Part shown: positions 1-8,648 of the stretch, in pieces
Numbering within the stretch: position 1 is the stretch's first letter
Layout: the number at the start of each line of letters is the position of its first letter
Position numbers and translations under genes: made by a program
Source: Lachnospiraceae bacterium UBA4631
GTDB lineage: Bacteria > Bacillota > Clostridia > Lachnospirales > Lachnospiraceae
NCBI GenBank assembly: GCA_002406015.1
Contig: DHMX01000022.1
Location: forward strand, 235,550-299,549
DNA: 64,000 nt
Direction of reading: 5' to 3'
Notes under the pieces: generated by a model
Databases searched by the model: none
What the model was told of the DNA's origin: nothing
The model's input: the letters and a program-made list of their open reading frames with translations, nothing else

Positions 1-1500
1 CTTCGTAAATTCCGGAAGCTGTCCAAGCGTCAGGGCTGCATCCTCACCGGCGGTTGATTCCTGAATTTCAATCCGGTCATTTGCCTCAATGGCGGTATTA
101 ATGGAAGCCTCTCTTTCATTGATTTGAATGGTAGCGGCTTCTCCCTGATACCCACGTAAAAATCTGCTCTTTCCGTCAACCGTATAGGTTAAATCCTTTC
201 CCCGTTTCGGGAAAATGGTTTCATTCTTTAAGCCCAACTGCATAGCGGCATCAAACACCGTTAAATGGTCGTTGTTATATAGCTTCACCCGTTCACCGTT
301 TACCAGCACAAAAATAAAGTTATTTTTCTGGTCATAGTAATTCAGACAGATACCGATTGGAGTAACCAGAAGCGGGTCCTTCTTTACATCCGGAACATGA
401 ATAAATATATTCCGCATAACCTCCTCGCCACGCAAGGCAACCCGTTCCTCCGGAATGCCAAGGTGCTTTGCCAATGCCTTTGTAAAGCCGGGAATCTTTC
501 CACCTCCGCCTACAACAAAGACCGCACTGACCGGCTTTCCACCGTTTAACTCCAGAATCTTATCCGCAACACTTTTGGTAATATCGGTCATAACATCCTC
601 GACCAACTGATATACCTGCTCCGGAGTTACTTTATGTGCAATTCCCATAATATCCTTATAGGTCATGGATTTCCGCTTTGGCGGAATCATCTTTATTTTC
701 TCAGCCGTATTAAAATCCACCAGATATTCTCTTGCAATACGCTCTGTCATCTCATCACCGGCAGATGGAATCATACCGTAACCGATAATACTTCCGTCCT
801 TTGTAACACAGATGTCCGACGTTCCCGCACCTACATCTACCAGACAGATATTTAACAGTCTGTAATTAACAGGAATTGCAACATTCATAGCCGCAATCGG
901 CTCCAAGGTCAGGTTGGCAACGGAAAGCCCTGCCTGCTCCACTGCCGCATATAAACCATCTACAACCTCCTCCGGTAAAAAGGTCGCCAGCACATCCCCG
1001 CTAATCTTATGTGCCTTATGTCCTTCCAGATTGGATATTTCATAATCATTTAAATAATACTTAATGACCGTATAGCCTACGCAGTAATACTTATCCTGCG
1101 TTCCCATTTCTTCTACCAGTTGTTCATGTGCTTTCTCCACGCCCATCATTTCAAGGGAGTGAATGTATTCCAGTGTTACTACCGTAGCATCATGAAATTC
1201 ATAAGAGCCGACCCCTATCGCAGTCTTTAATACACGTCCGGCAGCCGCAATACAAACCTCTGTCAACGGGCGTTCAATCTGCTTCTCCAATTCAGACTTC
1301 ACATATGAAATCTCTTCTGCAACAGCTCCAATATCATGAATCTGTCCATCCAGCATTGCACGAGTCTCATGCAGCTTTACACACTGTGCTACCACATGAA
1401 ATCCTTCTATATCCTGATATCCTATCGTTCCCACAATGCTTCTGGTTCCTATATCCAGTCCGAACACCAATGGCTGCGGGTATTTCGTTAATGTTGCCAT
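1..1500 (-). CDS. FtsA/PilM-like ASKHA-fold cell division ATPase (partial, C-terminus outside window)
   Basis: The reading frame is open from an ATG at 1500 to the window edge, giving 500 codons without a stop, so the C-terminus is missing. The N-terminus has the phosphate-1 motif of the actin/FtsA/PilM fold (FGLDIGTRSIVGT, about residues 13-25) and a phosphate-2 motif (LVDVGAGTSDVCV, about 220-232), with an adenosine-type motif FVVGGGGKIPGF near 335. FtsA-type proteins bind ATP and tether FtsZ to the membrane. The protein already exceeds the roughly 420 residues usual for FtsA, so it has a C-terminal extension like the 'FtsA domain-containing' proteins of clostridia. A strong SD (AGGAGG) precedes the start, and coaE ends 27 bases upstream. 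The family is clear; a role in division rather than pilus or secretion assembly is inference. Confidence 0.85.
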   Translation of the reverse strand, partial: MATLTKYPQPLVFGLDIGTRSIVGTIGYQDIEGFHVVAQCVKLHETRAMLDGQIHDIGAVAEEISYVKSELEKQIERPLTEVCIAAAGRVLKTAIGVGSYEFHDATVVTLEYIHSLEMMGVEKAHEQLVEEMGTQDKYYCVGYTVIKYYLNDYEISNLEGHKAHKISGDVLATFLPEEVVDGLYAAVEQAGLSVANLTLEPIAAMNVAIPVNYRLLNICLVDVGAGTSDICVTKDGSIIGYGMIPSAGDEMTERIAREYLVDFNTAEKIKMIPPKRKSMTYKDIMGIAHKVTPEQVYQLVEDVMTDITKSVADKILELNGGKPVSAVFVVGGGGKIPGFTKALAKHLGIPEERVALRGEEVMRNIFIHVPDVKKDPLLVTPIGICLNYYDQKNNFIFVLVNGERVKLYNNDHLTVFDAAMQLGLKNETIFPKRGKDLTYTVDGKSRFLRGYQGEAATIQINEREASINTAIEANDRIEIQESTAGEDAALTLGQLPEFTK

Positions 1501-1527
1501 ACTGCCTCCTAGGTTGACATATACTCT

Positions 1528-2139
1528 TTATATTCTATCATAAAGAGTTACATTCTTCAATAATTCTTCTAATTGCTTTCTGGTTTTATCAACGGAAGCT
1601 CCGTTTTCAATTATATGGTCGCAATGCTCGGTATAGAAGGCATCCTCTGACTGCTGACTCATAATACTTTGACATTTTTCCAACGAATATCCTCTGCTTT
1701 TCATCAACCGCTCAATCCGCACCTCACGTGATGCATGGATATACCATAATTCATCACATATCTCCCGATACCCGTCTTCTATCAGCAAGGCGGCTTCTAT
1801 CACAAAGAACGTAATCTGTGCTTCTTTCCGCTTCTCCTCAATCTGGTTTTTAATATAGCGTTTTACCTCCGGATGGACAATCTGATTTAAGGTTGTCAGA
1901 CTTTCCGGATTTGAAAATACCAGTGCTGACAGCTTTTCTCTCTGAATCCTTCCGGTTTCATCCAGAATTTCTTTCGGAAATGCTTCTGCTATGCGGATAT
2001 ATGCAGGCTGTCCGGGTTCCATAAGCTGATGTGCCGCCTTATCTGCCTCCAGCACCCACGCATGATATTCCTCATGCAAAAGCTGTAATACCAAGCTTTT
2101 GCCGCTTCCGATTCCACCTGTAATTCCTATTACCTTCAT
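1528..2139 (-). CDS. coaE: Dephospho-CoA kinase
   Basis: The 203-residue protein matches the usual length of CoaE, which phosphorylates the 3'-hydroxyl of dephospho-CoA in the last step of coenzyme A synthesis in the cytoplasm. The P-loop GGIGSGKS is at residues 8-15, followed by the family-typical LEADKAAHQL near 31-40 and the HPEVK segment after the CoA-binding lid region near 88-92. It lies 36 bases downstream of polA in the same direction and 27 bases upstream of the FtsA-like gene; polA-coaE is a common pairing in Firmicutes. Nothing in the sequence suggests loss of function. Confidence 0.95.
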   Translation of the reverse strand: MKVIGITGGIGSGKSLVLQLLHEEYHAWVLEADKAAHQLMEPGQPAYIRIAEAFPKEILDETGRIQREKLSALVFSNPESLTTLNQIVHPEVKRYIKNQIEEKRKEAQITFFVIEAALLIEDGYREICDELWYIHASREVRIERLMKSRGYSLEKCQSIMSQQSEDAFYTEHCDHIIENGASVDKTRKQLEELLKNVTLYDRI

Positions 2140-2175
2140 CCGTTTGTCCTCGTATTGTTTCGGGTTGTTCCTGTA

Positions 2176-4815
2176 CTATTTTGCATCATACCAGTTATCT
2201 GCCACATGGACATCAATATCCATAGGTACACTTAAGGTTGCCGCCTGCTCCATTTCTTCATGCAGGATTTGAATGACCTTATCGGTCTCTGCTTCCTTTG
2301 CTTCAATTAAAAGTTCATCATGAATCTGCAGAATTAATCTGGATTCCAGCTTCTCCTGCTTTAATCTTGCACGCACCCGGTTCATCGCAAGCTTAATAAT
2401 ATCCGCGGCAGTTCCCTGAATCGGTGAGTTCATGGCAATCCGTTCCCCGAAGCTTCTCTGCATAAAATTGCTGGATTGAATCTCCGGCACCGGACGCAGG
2501 CGGTGATACATGGTTTCCACAACTCCTGTTGTTTTTGCCTGCTCCACCTGATTATCTAAAAATGCCTTGATATTCGGATAGGTCTCAAAATATCGTTCGA
2601 TATAGTCTGCTGCTTCTTTTCTGGAAATATCCAAATCCTGACTCAGACCATATGCACTGATGCCGTAAACAATTCCGAAATTAACTGCCTTTGCATTCCT
2701 TCTTTGCAGCGGTGTTACTTCCTCCATCGGAATATGGAACACCTCGGATGCCGTACTGGCGTGTATATCAAAATGATTTAAAAATGCCTGTCTTAATACC
2801 GGGTCTCCCGATAAATGAGCCAGTACCCGTAATTCAATCTGTGAATAATCGGCATCCACAAATACATATCCGTCCTGCGGAATAAATACCTTCCGAATGG
2901 CACGCCCAAGCGGCATCCGAATCGGAATATTCTGAAGATTCGGCTCTGTACTGCTGATTCTTCCGGTAGCCGTAATCGTCTGGTGGAACTGACTGTGGAT
3001 TCTCTGGTCTGCCTGTATATACGAAGCCAGACCATCTGCATAAGTGGATTTCAGCTTTGTCAATTGCCGGTACTCCAATACTGCCGGTACAATCGGATGC
3101 TCCTGCCGGATTTTTTCTAATACCTCCACATTGGTAGAATATCCGGTTTTCGTTTTCTTTCCGCCCGGCAATTGAAGATGTTCAAACAATACCTCTCCAA
3201 GCTGTTTTGGAGATAAAATATTAAATTCTTCTCCTGCCAGCTTGTGAATGTCCTGCTCCAATTCCTGAATCCGTCCTACCAGTTGGTCGCCGTATTCCCG
3301 CAATGCCTCTTTATTTACACGAATTCCGTATTTTTCCATCCAGAATAAAGCATCAATCGTCGGTCTTTCTATTTCCCAATATAAATCTAACATCTGCTTA
3401 TTATCCAGACAGGTCTCTATCTGTCTTCCTGCCTCATAAGCAACACAAATCTGGTCCGCCAGAAATTGCTGTACGGAAGCCTCCTCTATCGTTAACATGG
3501 TTAACTCCAGCTTTCCGATGCGTTCTGTACGGGACGGAACTGTCAGTTGTAATATATCTCTTGCAATATCATCATATTGATACGTGTCCTTTAATGGATT
3601 TAACAGATAACACGCCACTGCCAAATCCAAAATTCCTTCTGCTTCTGCCGGATTTGTCAACATATGCAGTTGATGCTTCCAGCCGATGGTTGCCAGCTTT
3701 TCAACCTTACTGCAAAGCTTCGTTATCTGCTCGGACAAATATTCCGCACTTATAAAGCCGCCAACCGGAATCCAGCCTGCAATCCCGGATTCCTTTGCAA
3801 GCAATACGCCAAGCATTTCCTGCTGACTGTCCGCAATACACTGAATTGCCAGATAGTCACATTGCTGCAGTTCTTCAAAATAAGCCTCTGCTTTTGCGAA
3901 ATCATCGATGCATACAAGCCTTGCCTGCAGCTCATGAACCTCCACAGACTTTGAAAACCGCTGCAAAATACTCTTTAATTCCAATCGTTTGAAATACAAA
4001 TAAGAGGATTCATTTAATAAATCCTTTATCTCGGTCTGTTCTAAGTCCACCTGAAGCTCACAATCCAGACAAATTGTGGCAAGCTCTTTACTTAACAACG
4101 CCTGCTCATAATAGGCTTCCAGATTCTCTCTTGCTTTCTTCGGGGTTATCTCTGCTAAATGCTCATGGGCATTTTCAATGGAATGAAACTGCACAATTAT
4201 CTTAGAGGCTGTCTTTTCGCCAATTCCCGGAACTCCCGGAATATTATCGGAGGTATCTCCCATCAATCCTTTCAAGTCTATAAATTCCGTCGGAGTCACC
4301 TGATACCGCTCCTGAACATCCTTTGCGTAATAATCCTCGATTATCGTTCCGGACATTTTGGTTTTCGGAATCCGAACCAGAATGGTATCCGTTGCTAATT
4401 GCAGTAAATCCCGGTCTCCGGATACAATCGTAACCTGATACCCTTCTGCCTGTCCGACGCGTGACAGCGTTCCGATAATATCGTCCGCTTCTAACCCACC
4501 CTGCTCTACGGTTACTATATTCATGGCATGAAGTACTTCCTTCATAATCGGAACCTGCTGACGCAGCTCCTCCGGCATAGGCTTTCTGGTGCCTTTATAA
4601 GCTTCATACCGCAGGTGGCGGAAGGTCGGCTGGTGAACATCAAATGCGACACATATATGCGTTGGTTTTTCTTCGTCCATCAGCTTAAATAAAATATTTA
4701 AAAATCCCAGAATTGCATTGGTATGAATCCCTTCTGAATTTGTCAAATCCGGTAATCCGTAAAAGGCACGATTCAGGATACTGTGTCCGTCAATCAGTAA
4801 CAGTTTTCGGTTCAT
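2176..4815 (-). CDS. polA: DNA polymerase I
   Basis: Family A polymerase of about 880 residues with an intact 5'-3' (FEN-type) nuclease domain at roughly 1-290 (LLIDGHS, ADDIIGTLS, GDRDLLQL, SDNIPGVPGIGEKTA) and a complete polymerase domain (VDADYSQIELRVLAHL, KAVNFGIVYG, QIHDELLIEA). The middle domain lacks the acidic FDTET-type motif of active 3'-5' exonucleases (here CDYLAIQC), so proofreading is probably absent, as in Bacillus-type Pol I. It removes primers and fills gaps in replication and repair. Two in-frame ATGs exist, at 4821 and 4815; the second is preferred because the SD AGGAGG lies 9 bases from it but only 3 from the first. The start overlaps the end of the zf-HC2 gene. Confidence 0.97.
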   Translation of the reverse strand: MNRKLLLIDGHSILNRAFYGLPDLTNSEGIHTNAILGFLNILFKLMDEEKPTHICVAFDVHQPTFRHLRYEAYKGTRKPMPEELRQQVPIMKEVLHAMNIVTVEQGGLEADDIIGTLSRVGQAEGYQVTIVSGDRDLLQLATDTILVRIPKTKMSGTIIEDYYAKDVQERYQVTPTEFIDLKGLMGDTSDNIPGVPGIGEKTASKIIVQFHSIENAHEHLAEITPKKARENLEAYYEQALLSKELATICLDCELQVDLEQTEIKDLLNESSYLYFKRLELKSILQRFSKSVEVHELQARLVCIDDFAKAEAYFEELQQCDYLAIQCIADSQQEMLGVLLAKESGIAGWIPVGGFISAEYLSEQITKLCSKVEKLATIGWKHQLHMLTNPAEAEGILDLAVACYLLNPLKDTYQYDDIARDILQLTVPSRTERIGKLELTMLTIEEASVQQFLADQICVAYEAGRQIETCLDNKQMLDLYWEIERPTIDALFWMEKYGIRVNKEALREYGDQLVGRIQELEQDIHKLAGEEFNILSPKQLGEVLFEHLQLPGGKKTKTGYSTNVEVLEKIRQEHPIVPAVLEYRQLTKLKSTYADGLASYIQADQRIHSQFHQTITATGRISSTEPNLQNIPIRMPLGRAIRKVFIPQDGYVFVDADYSQIELRVLAHLSGDPVLRQAFLNHFDIHASTASEVFHIPMEEVTPLQRRNAKAVNFGIVYGISAYGLSQDLDISRKEAADYIERYFETYPNIKAFLDNQVEQAKTTGVVETMYHRLRPVPEIQSSNFMQRSFGERIAMNSPIQGTAADIIKLAMNRVRARLKQEKLESRLILQIHDELLIEAKEAETDKVIQILHEEMEQAATLSVPMDIDVHVADNWYDAK

Positions 4816-5344
4816 CTTCATTTTCCTCCTGTTCCTTCAGGTAGTTATTTAATCGTTGATAATAGGTCGTAACGGTATCCTCTTCTACATCCAAATGGTC
4901 TGCCAGATTAAACTCCTCGTAATCATCCGGATGAAACAGTGCGGATTGAAAATAATCGGCATAATAATATTCCGATTGCTGTGCCTTGATTGCCGCCTGT
5001 TCCTGCAGATATACCTTTGTCTGATAACTTTCATATCCAAAAATTCCAACCGTTATACAGGCAGCTATAATTAAAACAATAGTAGAGCCTGTCAGTTTTC
5101 TCCGGTTTTGAACATGCTTATACTCTGCATTCAGCTTATCCTCCATCTGCTGCTTAAAGTTCGTGGATAGCTCCTTATCTTCATCCAGCTCCTTCATGCC
5201 GACCAATAAGGTATAATAAATCTCCAATTCCTCTGCACAGTTTTCACAGCTTCGGATATGGCGGACAAACTCCAGCATCTCGCTGTCATCCAGCTTATTT
5301 TCGATAAATGCAACTATTTTTGATTGTGCTTCCAGACAATTCAT
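4790..5344 (-). CDS. Membrane zf-HC2 (anti-sigma-like) protein
   Basis: A 184-residue protein with the zinc-binding HxxxCxxC motif of ZAS/zf-HC2 anti-sigma factors (H29, C33, C36, plus C3), a charged linker, one transmembrane segment at about 84-104, and an acidic, tyrosine-rich outer region of about 80 residues. This N-in/C-out layout is that of RsiW-type anti-sigma factors. No ECF sigma factor gene lies next to it. The gene directly upstream, 22 bases away, encodes a PrsW-type protease, the family that cleaves RsiW in Bacillus subtilis, and the two genes share one promoter. Its 3' end overlaps the start of polA. The fold is well supported; binding to a sigma factor is inference. Confidence 0.75.
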   Translation of the reverse strand: MNCLEAQSKIVAFIENKLDDSEMLEFVRHIRSCENCAEELEIYYTLLVGMKELDEDKELSTNFKQQMEDKLNAEYKHVQNRRKLTGSTIVLIIAACITVGIFGYESYQTKVYLQEQAAIKAQQSEYYYADYFQSALFHPDDYEEFNLADHLDVEEDTVTTYYQRLNNYLKEQEENEDEPKTVTD

Positions 5345-5366
5345 ATATTCTCACCATTTTATCCGG

Positions 5367-6584
5367 CTACTTACGCACCGTATTATAATAAAAACGTACT
5401 GCTAACAGCTTCGTATTTTCACGAATATTCATACGGATAGACAGCCATTCCTGCTGACTTCCGAGATAATATACATCTAACAACTGATTACAGCCCTCAA
5501 ACACCTGATTTCCCAATTCCCGAATATGCGGAATCAGAAAACGCCGCATGGAATAACAATATTCAAATGCAAAGTTTCCGATTTTCTGTATCTGATTCGG
5601 AACGATTACCTCCTGCAAATACGGGCAATTAAAAAATGCGGTATCCTCTATGCTCCGAAGTGTTGCCGGCAGCTTTACATTTACAATATTCGTATAGGCA
5701 AATGCCGACCTTGCAATGACACGTACCGGATGCCCGTCAAGCTCTTCCGGTATTACCAGCATCGGTCCCTGAAACGGTCGGGTCAATCCCAGAATCAATA
5801 CCTCCCGCTGGTCTGTAATTGCATACCGTAACCAGCCATCCTTTGTTACCTTCACCTTCAGATGTCCGGTTATGTTATGGTTATGCTTTGAGAAATAAAT
5901 ACACATGGTAATTGTAAATGCATACATTGCAACTACAAAGGTAAAAAATACCACCATCATCAATACATTGCCAAATCCGCAGCAAAAATCATAGAAGCCA
6001 TGTATCAGCATTGGAACCAGAAGACTTAGGGCAATATACCACACACAATTGCCAATCTTATGCTTGAACATTGCTTCCTTTGCTTTTCCATAGAAAAAGC
6101 CCATAAAGATTGCAACTGCCGCATGCAGCGGGACTGCCAGAAATGCCCGTCCGATTCCGGTTCCTACTCCTGCCAGAACTCCCAGCTCTAACCGGCTGGA
6201 AAATACATATCCGATGTTTTCAAACAATGCAAAGCCCAAGGAGGATGACACCGCATAAATAACACCGTCATACACATAATCAAAGTGCTTATTTTTCCAT
6301 GTAATAATGAACATAAACAGGAATTTAAATAATTCCTCTGAAACCGCAACAACCAGAAAATACAGAAAAAAATTATAGAAAAAGGTGCCTTCGGAAAACA
6401 CCAATCCCAGCAACAGTTCCCCAATCACTTCCGATATAAGAGCCGGAAATGTACTTAGTACACCCATACCCAGCAATGCAAATACCAATCCTATCGGTTC
6501 CCGCTCTATTTTATCTCCAAAGTATATTAATATCAGTAATACAACCACCGGTAATACAGCCAGGATTAACAACATTAAATCCAT
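5367..6584 (-). CDS. PrsW-family intramembrane protease with C-terminal LRR_5 region
   Basis: The 405-residue protein has a multi-span N-terminal domain (about 1-235) with PrsW motifs: SEELFKF (E83, E84), FENIGY (E122), the H154 segment LHAAVAIF and MLIHGFYDF (H195, D199). In B. subtilis PrsW makes the first cut in the anti-sigma factor RsiW. The last 165 residues are not part of the usual family and contain BspA-like leucine-rich repeats (VIARSAFAYTNIVNVKLP, then SIEDTAFFNCPYLQEV and two more). The start at 6584 is chosen because an SD (GGAGGA, 6592-6597) lies 7 bases upstream and because a promoter -35 at 6645-6650 coincides with the longer possible start at 6650, which therefore would not be transcribed. 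It is the first gene of the operon with the zf-HC2 protein and polA. Confidence 0.8.
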   Translation of the reverse strand: MDLMLLILAVLPVVVLLILIYFGDKIEREPIGLVFALLGMGVLSTFPALISEVIGELLLGLVFSEGTFFYNFFLYFLVVAVSEELFKFLFMFIITWKNKHFDYVYDGVIYAVSSSLGFALFENIGYVFSSRLELGVLAGVGTGIGRAFLAVPLHAAVAIFMGFFYGKAKEAMFKHKIGNCVWYIALSLLVPMLIHGFYDFCCGFGNVLMMVVFFTFVVAMYAFTITMCIYFSKHNHNITGHLKVKVTKDGWLRYAITDQREVLILGLTRPFQGPMLVIPEELDGHPVRVIARSAFAYTNIVNVKLPATLRSIEDTAFFNCPYLQEVIVPNQIQKIGNFAFEYCYSMRRFLIPHIRELGNQVFEGCNQLLDVYYLGSQQEWLSIRMNIRENTKLLAVRFYYNTVRK

Positions 6585-6621
6585 TCTTTTATCCTCCGTA
6601 AAGCTTCCTGTATTCTTTTTC

Positions 6622-6650
6622 ATTATATTCGATTTCACAAGGGAATGCAA
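6622..6650 (-). promoter_or_regulatory. SigA-type promoter for the prsW-like / zf-HC2 / polA operon
   Basis: TTGCAT (6645-6650), a 17-base spacer and TATAAT (6622-6627) on the minus strand. Only the third and last positions of the -35 box deviate or vary from consensus. The expected transcript begins near 6614, about 30 bases before the start codon. Confidence 0.75.
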
Positions 6651-6663
6651 CCAAGCAAGACGG

Positions 6664-6708
6664 AAAAAAGAGCTAAGAACATTGATTTTTCAACATCCTT
6701 AGCTCTTT
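6664..6708 (-). terminator. Intrinsic terminator after tRNA-Leu
   Basis: On the minus strand AAAGAGCTAAG pairs with CTTAGCTCTTT across a short loop region that itself contains a weak inner stem, and is followed by a T run (TTTTTT). It lies 7 bases beyond the tRNA 3' end and separates the tRNA from the promoter at 6622-6650. Confidence 0.85.
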
Positions 6709-6715
6709 CCATTCA

Positions 6716-6798
6716 TGCCGGCAGCGGGACTTGAACCCGCACGTGGTTGCCCACAACAGATTTTGAGTCTGCCTCGTCTGCCATTCCGACACGCCGGC
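6716..6798 (-). tRNA. tRNA-Leu (anticodon CAA)
   Basis: An 83-base class II tRNA. The acceptor arms GCCGGCG and TGCCGGC pair, the T-arm reads GCGGGTTCAAGTCCCGC, the anticodon loop is CTCAAAA with anticodon CAA, and a long variable arm (TTGTGGGCAACCAC) is present as expected for leucine. The 3' CCA is not encoded. It has its own promoter and terminator. Confidence 0.95.
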
Positions 6799-6847
6799 AG
6801 CTAATCCTAAGATTAACAGATGCTAACGTCTTGCGTCAACAGTTGAT

Positions 6848-6876
6848 AGTATAACTGATAATACTACAATTGTCAA
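6848..6876 (-). promoter_or_regulatory. Promoter of tRNA-Leu
   Basis: TTGACA (6871-6876), 17-base spacer, TATACT (6848-6853) on the minus strand. This is a near-consensus housekeeping promoter, as expected for a stable RNA gene, about 50 bases upstream of the mature tRNA. Confidence 0.8.
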
Positions 6877-6932
6877 ATACTTTCTTGATTATTTTTCCTT
6901 TTGTTATTTCCCCTGTTCTCTTATCTTCTTTT

Positions 6933-7751
6933 TTATCTTCGTTTTCCAAACAGCCGCAGGATTCTTAACAACAGATTTATAAAGTCCAGATACAGATTCA
7001 TGCCGCCAAACAATCCGACGGTCCAGATAGAACGGCTGGTATCTTCCACTGCTAAGGCATATATCTTCTTCACGTCATATGCCGTATAGGCAATAAATAA
7101 TATTACGCCAAAGATGCAGATAAAGAAATCCAGTGCCGGTATCGGTACAAACAGATATATCACAGACAATAACAGCAATGCGAACAATCCCATAATCAGA
7201 GAAAGCGACCAGCCGGATAAATCCTTCGGTATAATCAATGCCACAATTGTAGTACCTGCAAATATCAGGGTGGTTAATGCAAATATCCCCAATACAGAAT
7301 CAATTCGATAGTTTGCAAAAATACTTACAAATGTAACTCCGTTTGAAATGGCAAACAATACATAGCAGGCAATGCCCCCGCCTACTTTTTCCTTCTTAAT
7401 GCAGCCCTGTGTTGCAAATACCATTGCAAATTCCAATACGAAGGACCCGATAAGAATCGGCAGTGCCAGATTGCCCCACATCATCAATACCAGAAATTCC
7501 ACAAGTGCCGCTGACAGGGAAAGCAACAAACCACCGCTCATAATTCCCAGACTAATCGTTAATGCCTGCTTCTTACGCTTTGTAATATCAACCGTTTTGC
7601 CATACGGTGTTTCGCTTATCGGTGTCTCGTAAGCGGCCGCATAATCTCCGTATGTGTTTGCGGTATTCTGGTTGGGAACTCCGTAGGCACTGTTTGTATT
7701 TGTATCAGATGCGGATTCCAATGAAAATCCATATGGATTGTTTTGTGACAT
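6933..7751 (-). CDS. Bax inhibitor-1 / YccA-family membrane protein
   Basis: The 272-residue protein has a hydrophilic, Asn/Tyr/Thr-rich N-terminal tail of about 60 residues followed by about seven membrane spans. The C-terminal part (YTAYDVKKIYALA, then DFINLLLRILRLFG) fits the BI-1/TMBIM signature, including the conserved aspartates associated with calcium leak in characterised bacterial homologues. The role in bacteria is not settled; some members affect membrane-protein quality control or calcium flux. It follows the sortase gene by 16 bases and probably shares its transcript. Confidence 0.85.
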   Translation of the reverse strand: MSQNNPYGFSLESASDTNTNSAYGVPNQNTANTYGDYAAAYETPISETPYGKTVDITKRKKQALTISLGIMSGGLLLSLSAALVEFLVLMMWGNLALPILIGSFVLEFAMVFATQGCIKKEKVGGGIACYVLFAISNGVTFVSIFANYRIDSVLGIFALTTLIFAGTTIVALIIPKDLSGWSLSLIMGLFALLLLSVIYLFVPIPALDFFICIFGVILFIAYTAYDVKKIYALAVEDTSRSIWTVGLFGGMNLYLDFINLLLRILRLFGKRR

Positions 7752-7767
7752 AATAAAACCTCCTCTT

Positions 7768-8586
7768 TTACTCTTGCACTTTCTTTGCTACAACTGCAAA
7801 GCGACCCTCCTCTGCATGGTATGCACAGGTGGATAATGTTATCAGGGTATCCCCATATTCCGCAGTCGCATCAATATCATATGGAGTCAATGCCTTTACC
7901 TGCTGTACATAATTATCAAATTCAGCCTGTGAATCGGCATCAAAAAATTCATAATACTTAAAATGCGTTGTATCATCCTCACTATAGATTTGGGACGGAA
8001 ATGCCGCAATTACCTCATAGGTTCCGTCAGCATCAATTGTATCGAATGTAATCGTCTTGTGTTCCTCATAAAATTTTTCGGACTTATAGGAAAGCAAGCC
8101 TGCGAACATGGTTCCGGACTTCATATTATGTCCGTAAATAATCTGGTTTGCAGTTGGTTCTGTATAACTGCATTGCAAATCCAAAAACGGCAATCCTGAA
8201 CCATCCCATTCCTTTTGAAAATTACGATGTATATAGTATTCGTTATCCGATGCATTCTGCATTACCGGATAATCTACCTTTGTACCCGGAATCGTCAGCC
8301 ATCCGATGAAGTCCGGATTTTCTGCATATAAATCGGCAAATTTGGTCTGTACCATTCTGCCGTTTACCTCCTGATAAGGGGGCAATTCCTCTGTTGCAGC
8401 CGATGAATCCCCGGACGTATCCTCTTTTGTAATCATCCGTTCACGCAACTGGCTTACATTATCCTGACTTCGCTTTATCTTTAGAAAATAGTCACCCAGA
8501 TAAACCAGGCAGCCAAGTGTCACACAAAGACAAAGAGCTCCTGCCGCCAATCGCAGCAAATTACTCTTCTTTGATGCTTCCTTCAT
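7768..8586 (-). CDS. Class B sortase
   Basis: A 272-residue protein with an N-terminal signal anchor (about 11-35) and an extracellular sortase domain. The catalytic triad is visible: H153 in IIYGHNM, C254 in TLSTCAY, and R262 in GRFAVVAKK. Class B features are the TLSTC motif and the N-terminal segment FADLYAENPDFIGWLTIPGT. Sortases join surface proteins with a C-terminal sorting signal to peptidoglycan or to each other. No substrate with a sorting signal is encoded nearby, so it probably acts on proteins encoded elsewhere. An SD (AAGGAGG) precedes the start. Confidence 0.92.
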   Translation of the reverse strand: MKEASKKSNLLRLAAGALCLCVTLGCLVYLGDYFLKIKRSQDNVSQLRERMITKEDTSGDSSAATEELPPYQEVNGRMVQTKFADLYAENPDFIGWLTIPGTKVDYPVMQNASDNEYYIHRNFQKEWDGSGLPFLDLQCSYTEPTANQIIYGHNMKSGTMFAGLLSYKSEKFYEEHKTITFDTIDADGTYEVIAAFPSQIYSEDDTTHFKYYEFFDADSQAEFDNYVQQVKALTPYDIDATAEYGDTLITLSTCAYHAEEGRFAVVAKKVQE

Positions 8587-8607
8587 AGAATCCTCCTTAA
8601 CCTACAT

Positions 8608-8619
8608 CATACATGTATG
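8608..8619. promoter_or_regulatory. 12-bp perfect palindrome upstream of the sortase gene
   Basis: CATACATGTATG lies between the NUDIX terminator and the sortase SD. Its right half overlaps a possible -10 (TATGAT on the minus strand). It could be an operator, but a palindrome this short also occurs by chance. Confidence 0.3.
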
Positions 8620-8622
8620 GAA

Positions 8623-8648
8623 GAAGAGACCCAAAACGGGTCTCTTTA
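8623..8648 (-). terminator. Intrinsic terminator after the NUDIX gene
   Basis: AAGAGACCC and GGGTCTCTT form an 8-9 bp stem with a loop of about four bases at the 3' end of the NUDIX gene, followed by a pyrimidine-rich tract (TCTTCC). The U tract is poor, so termination may be partial. Confidence 0.6.
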
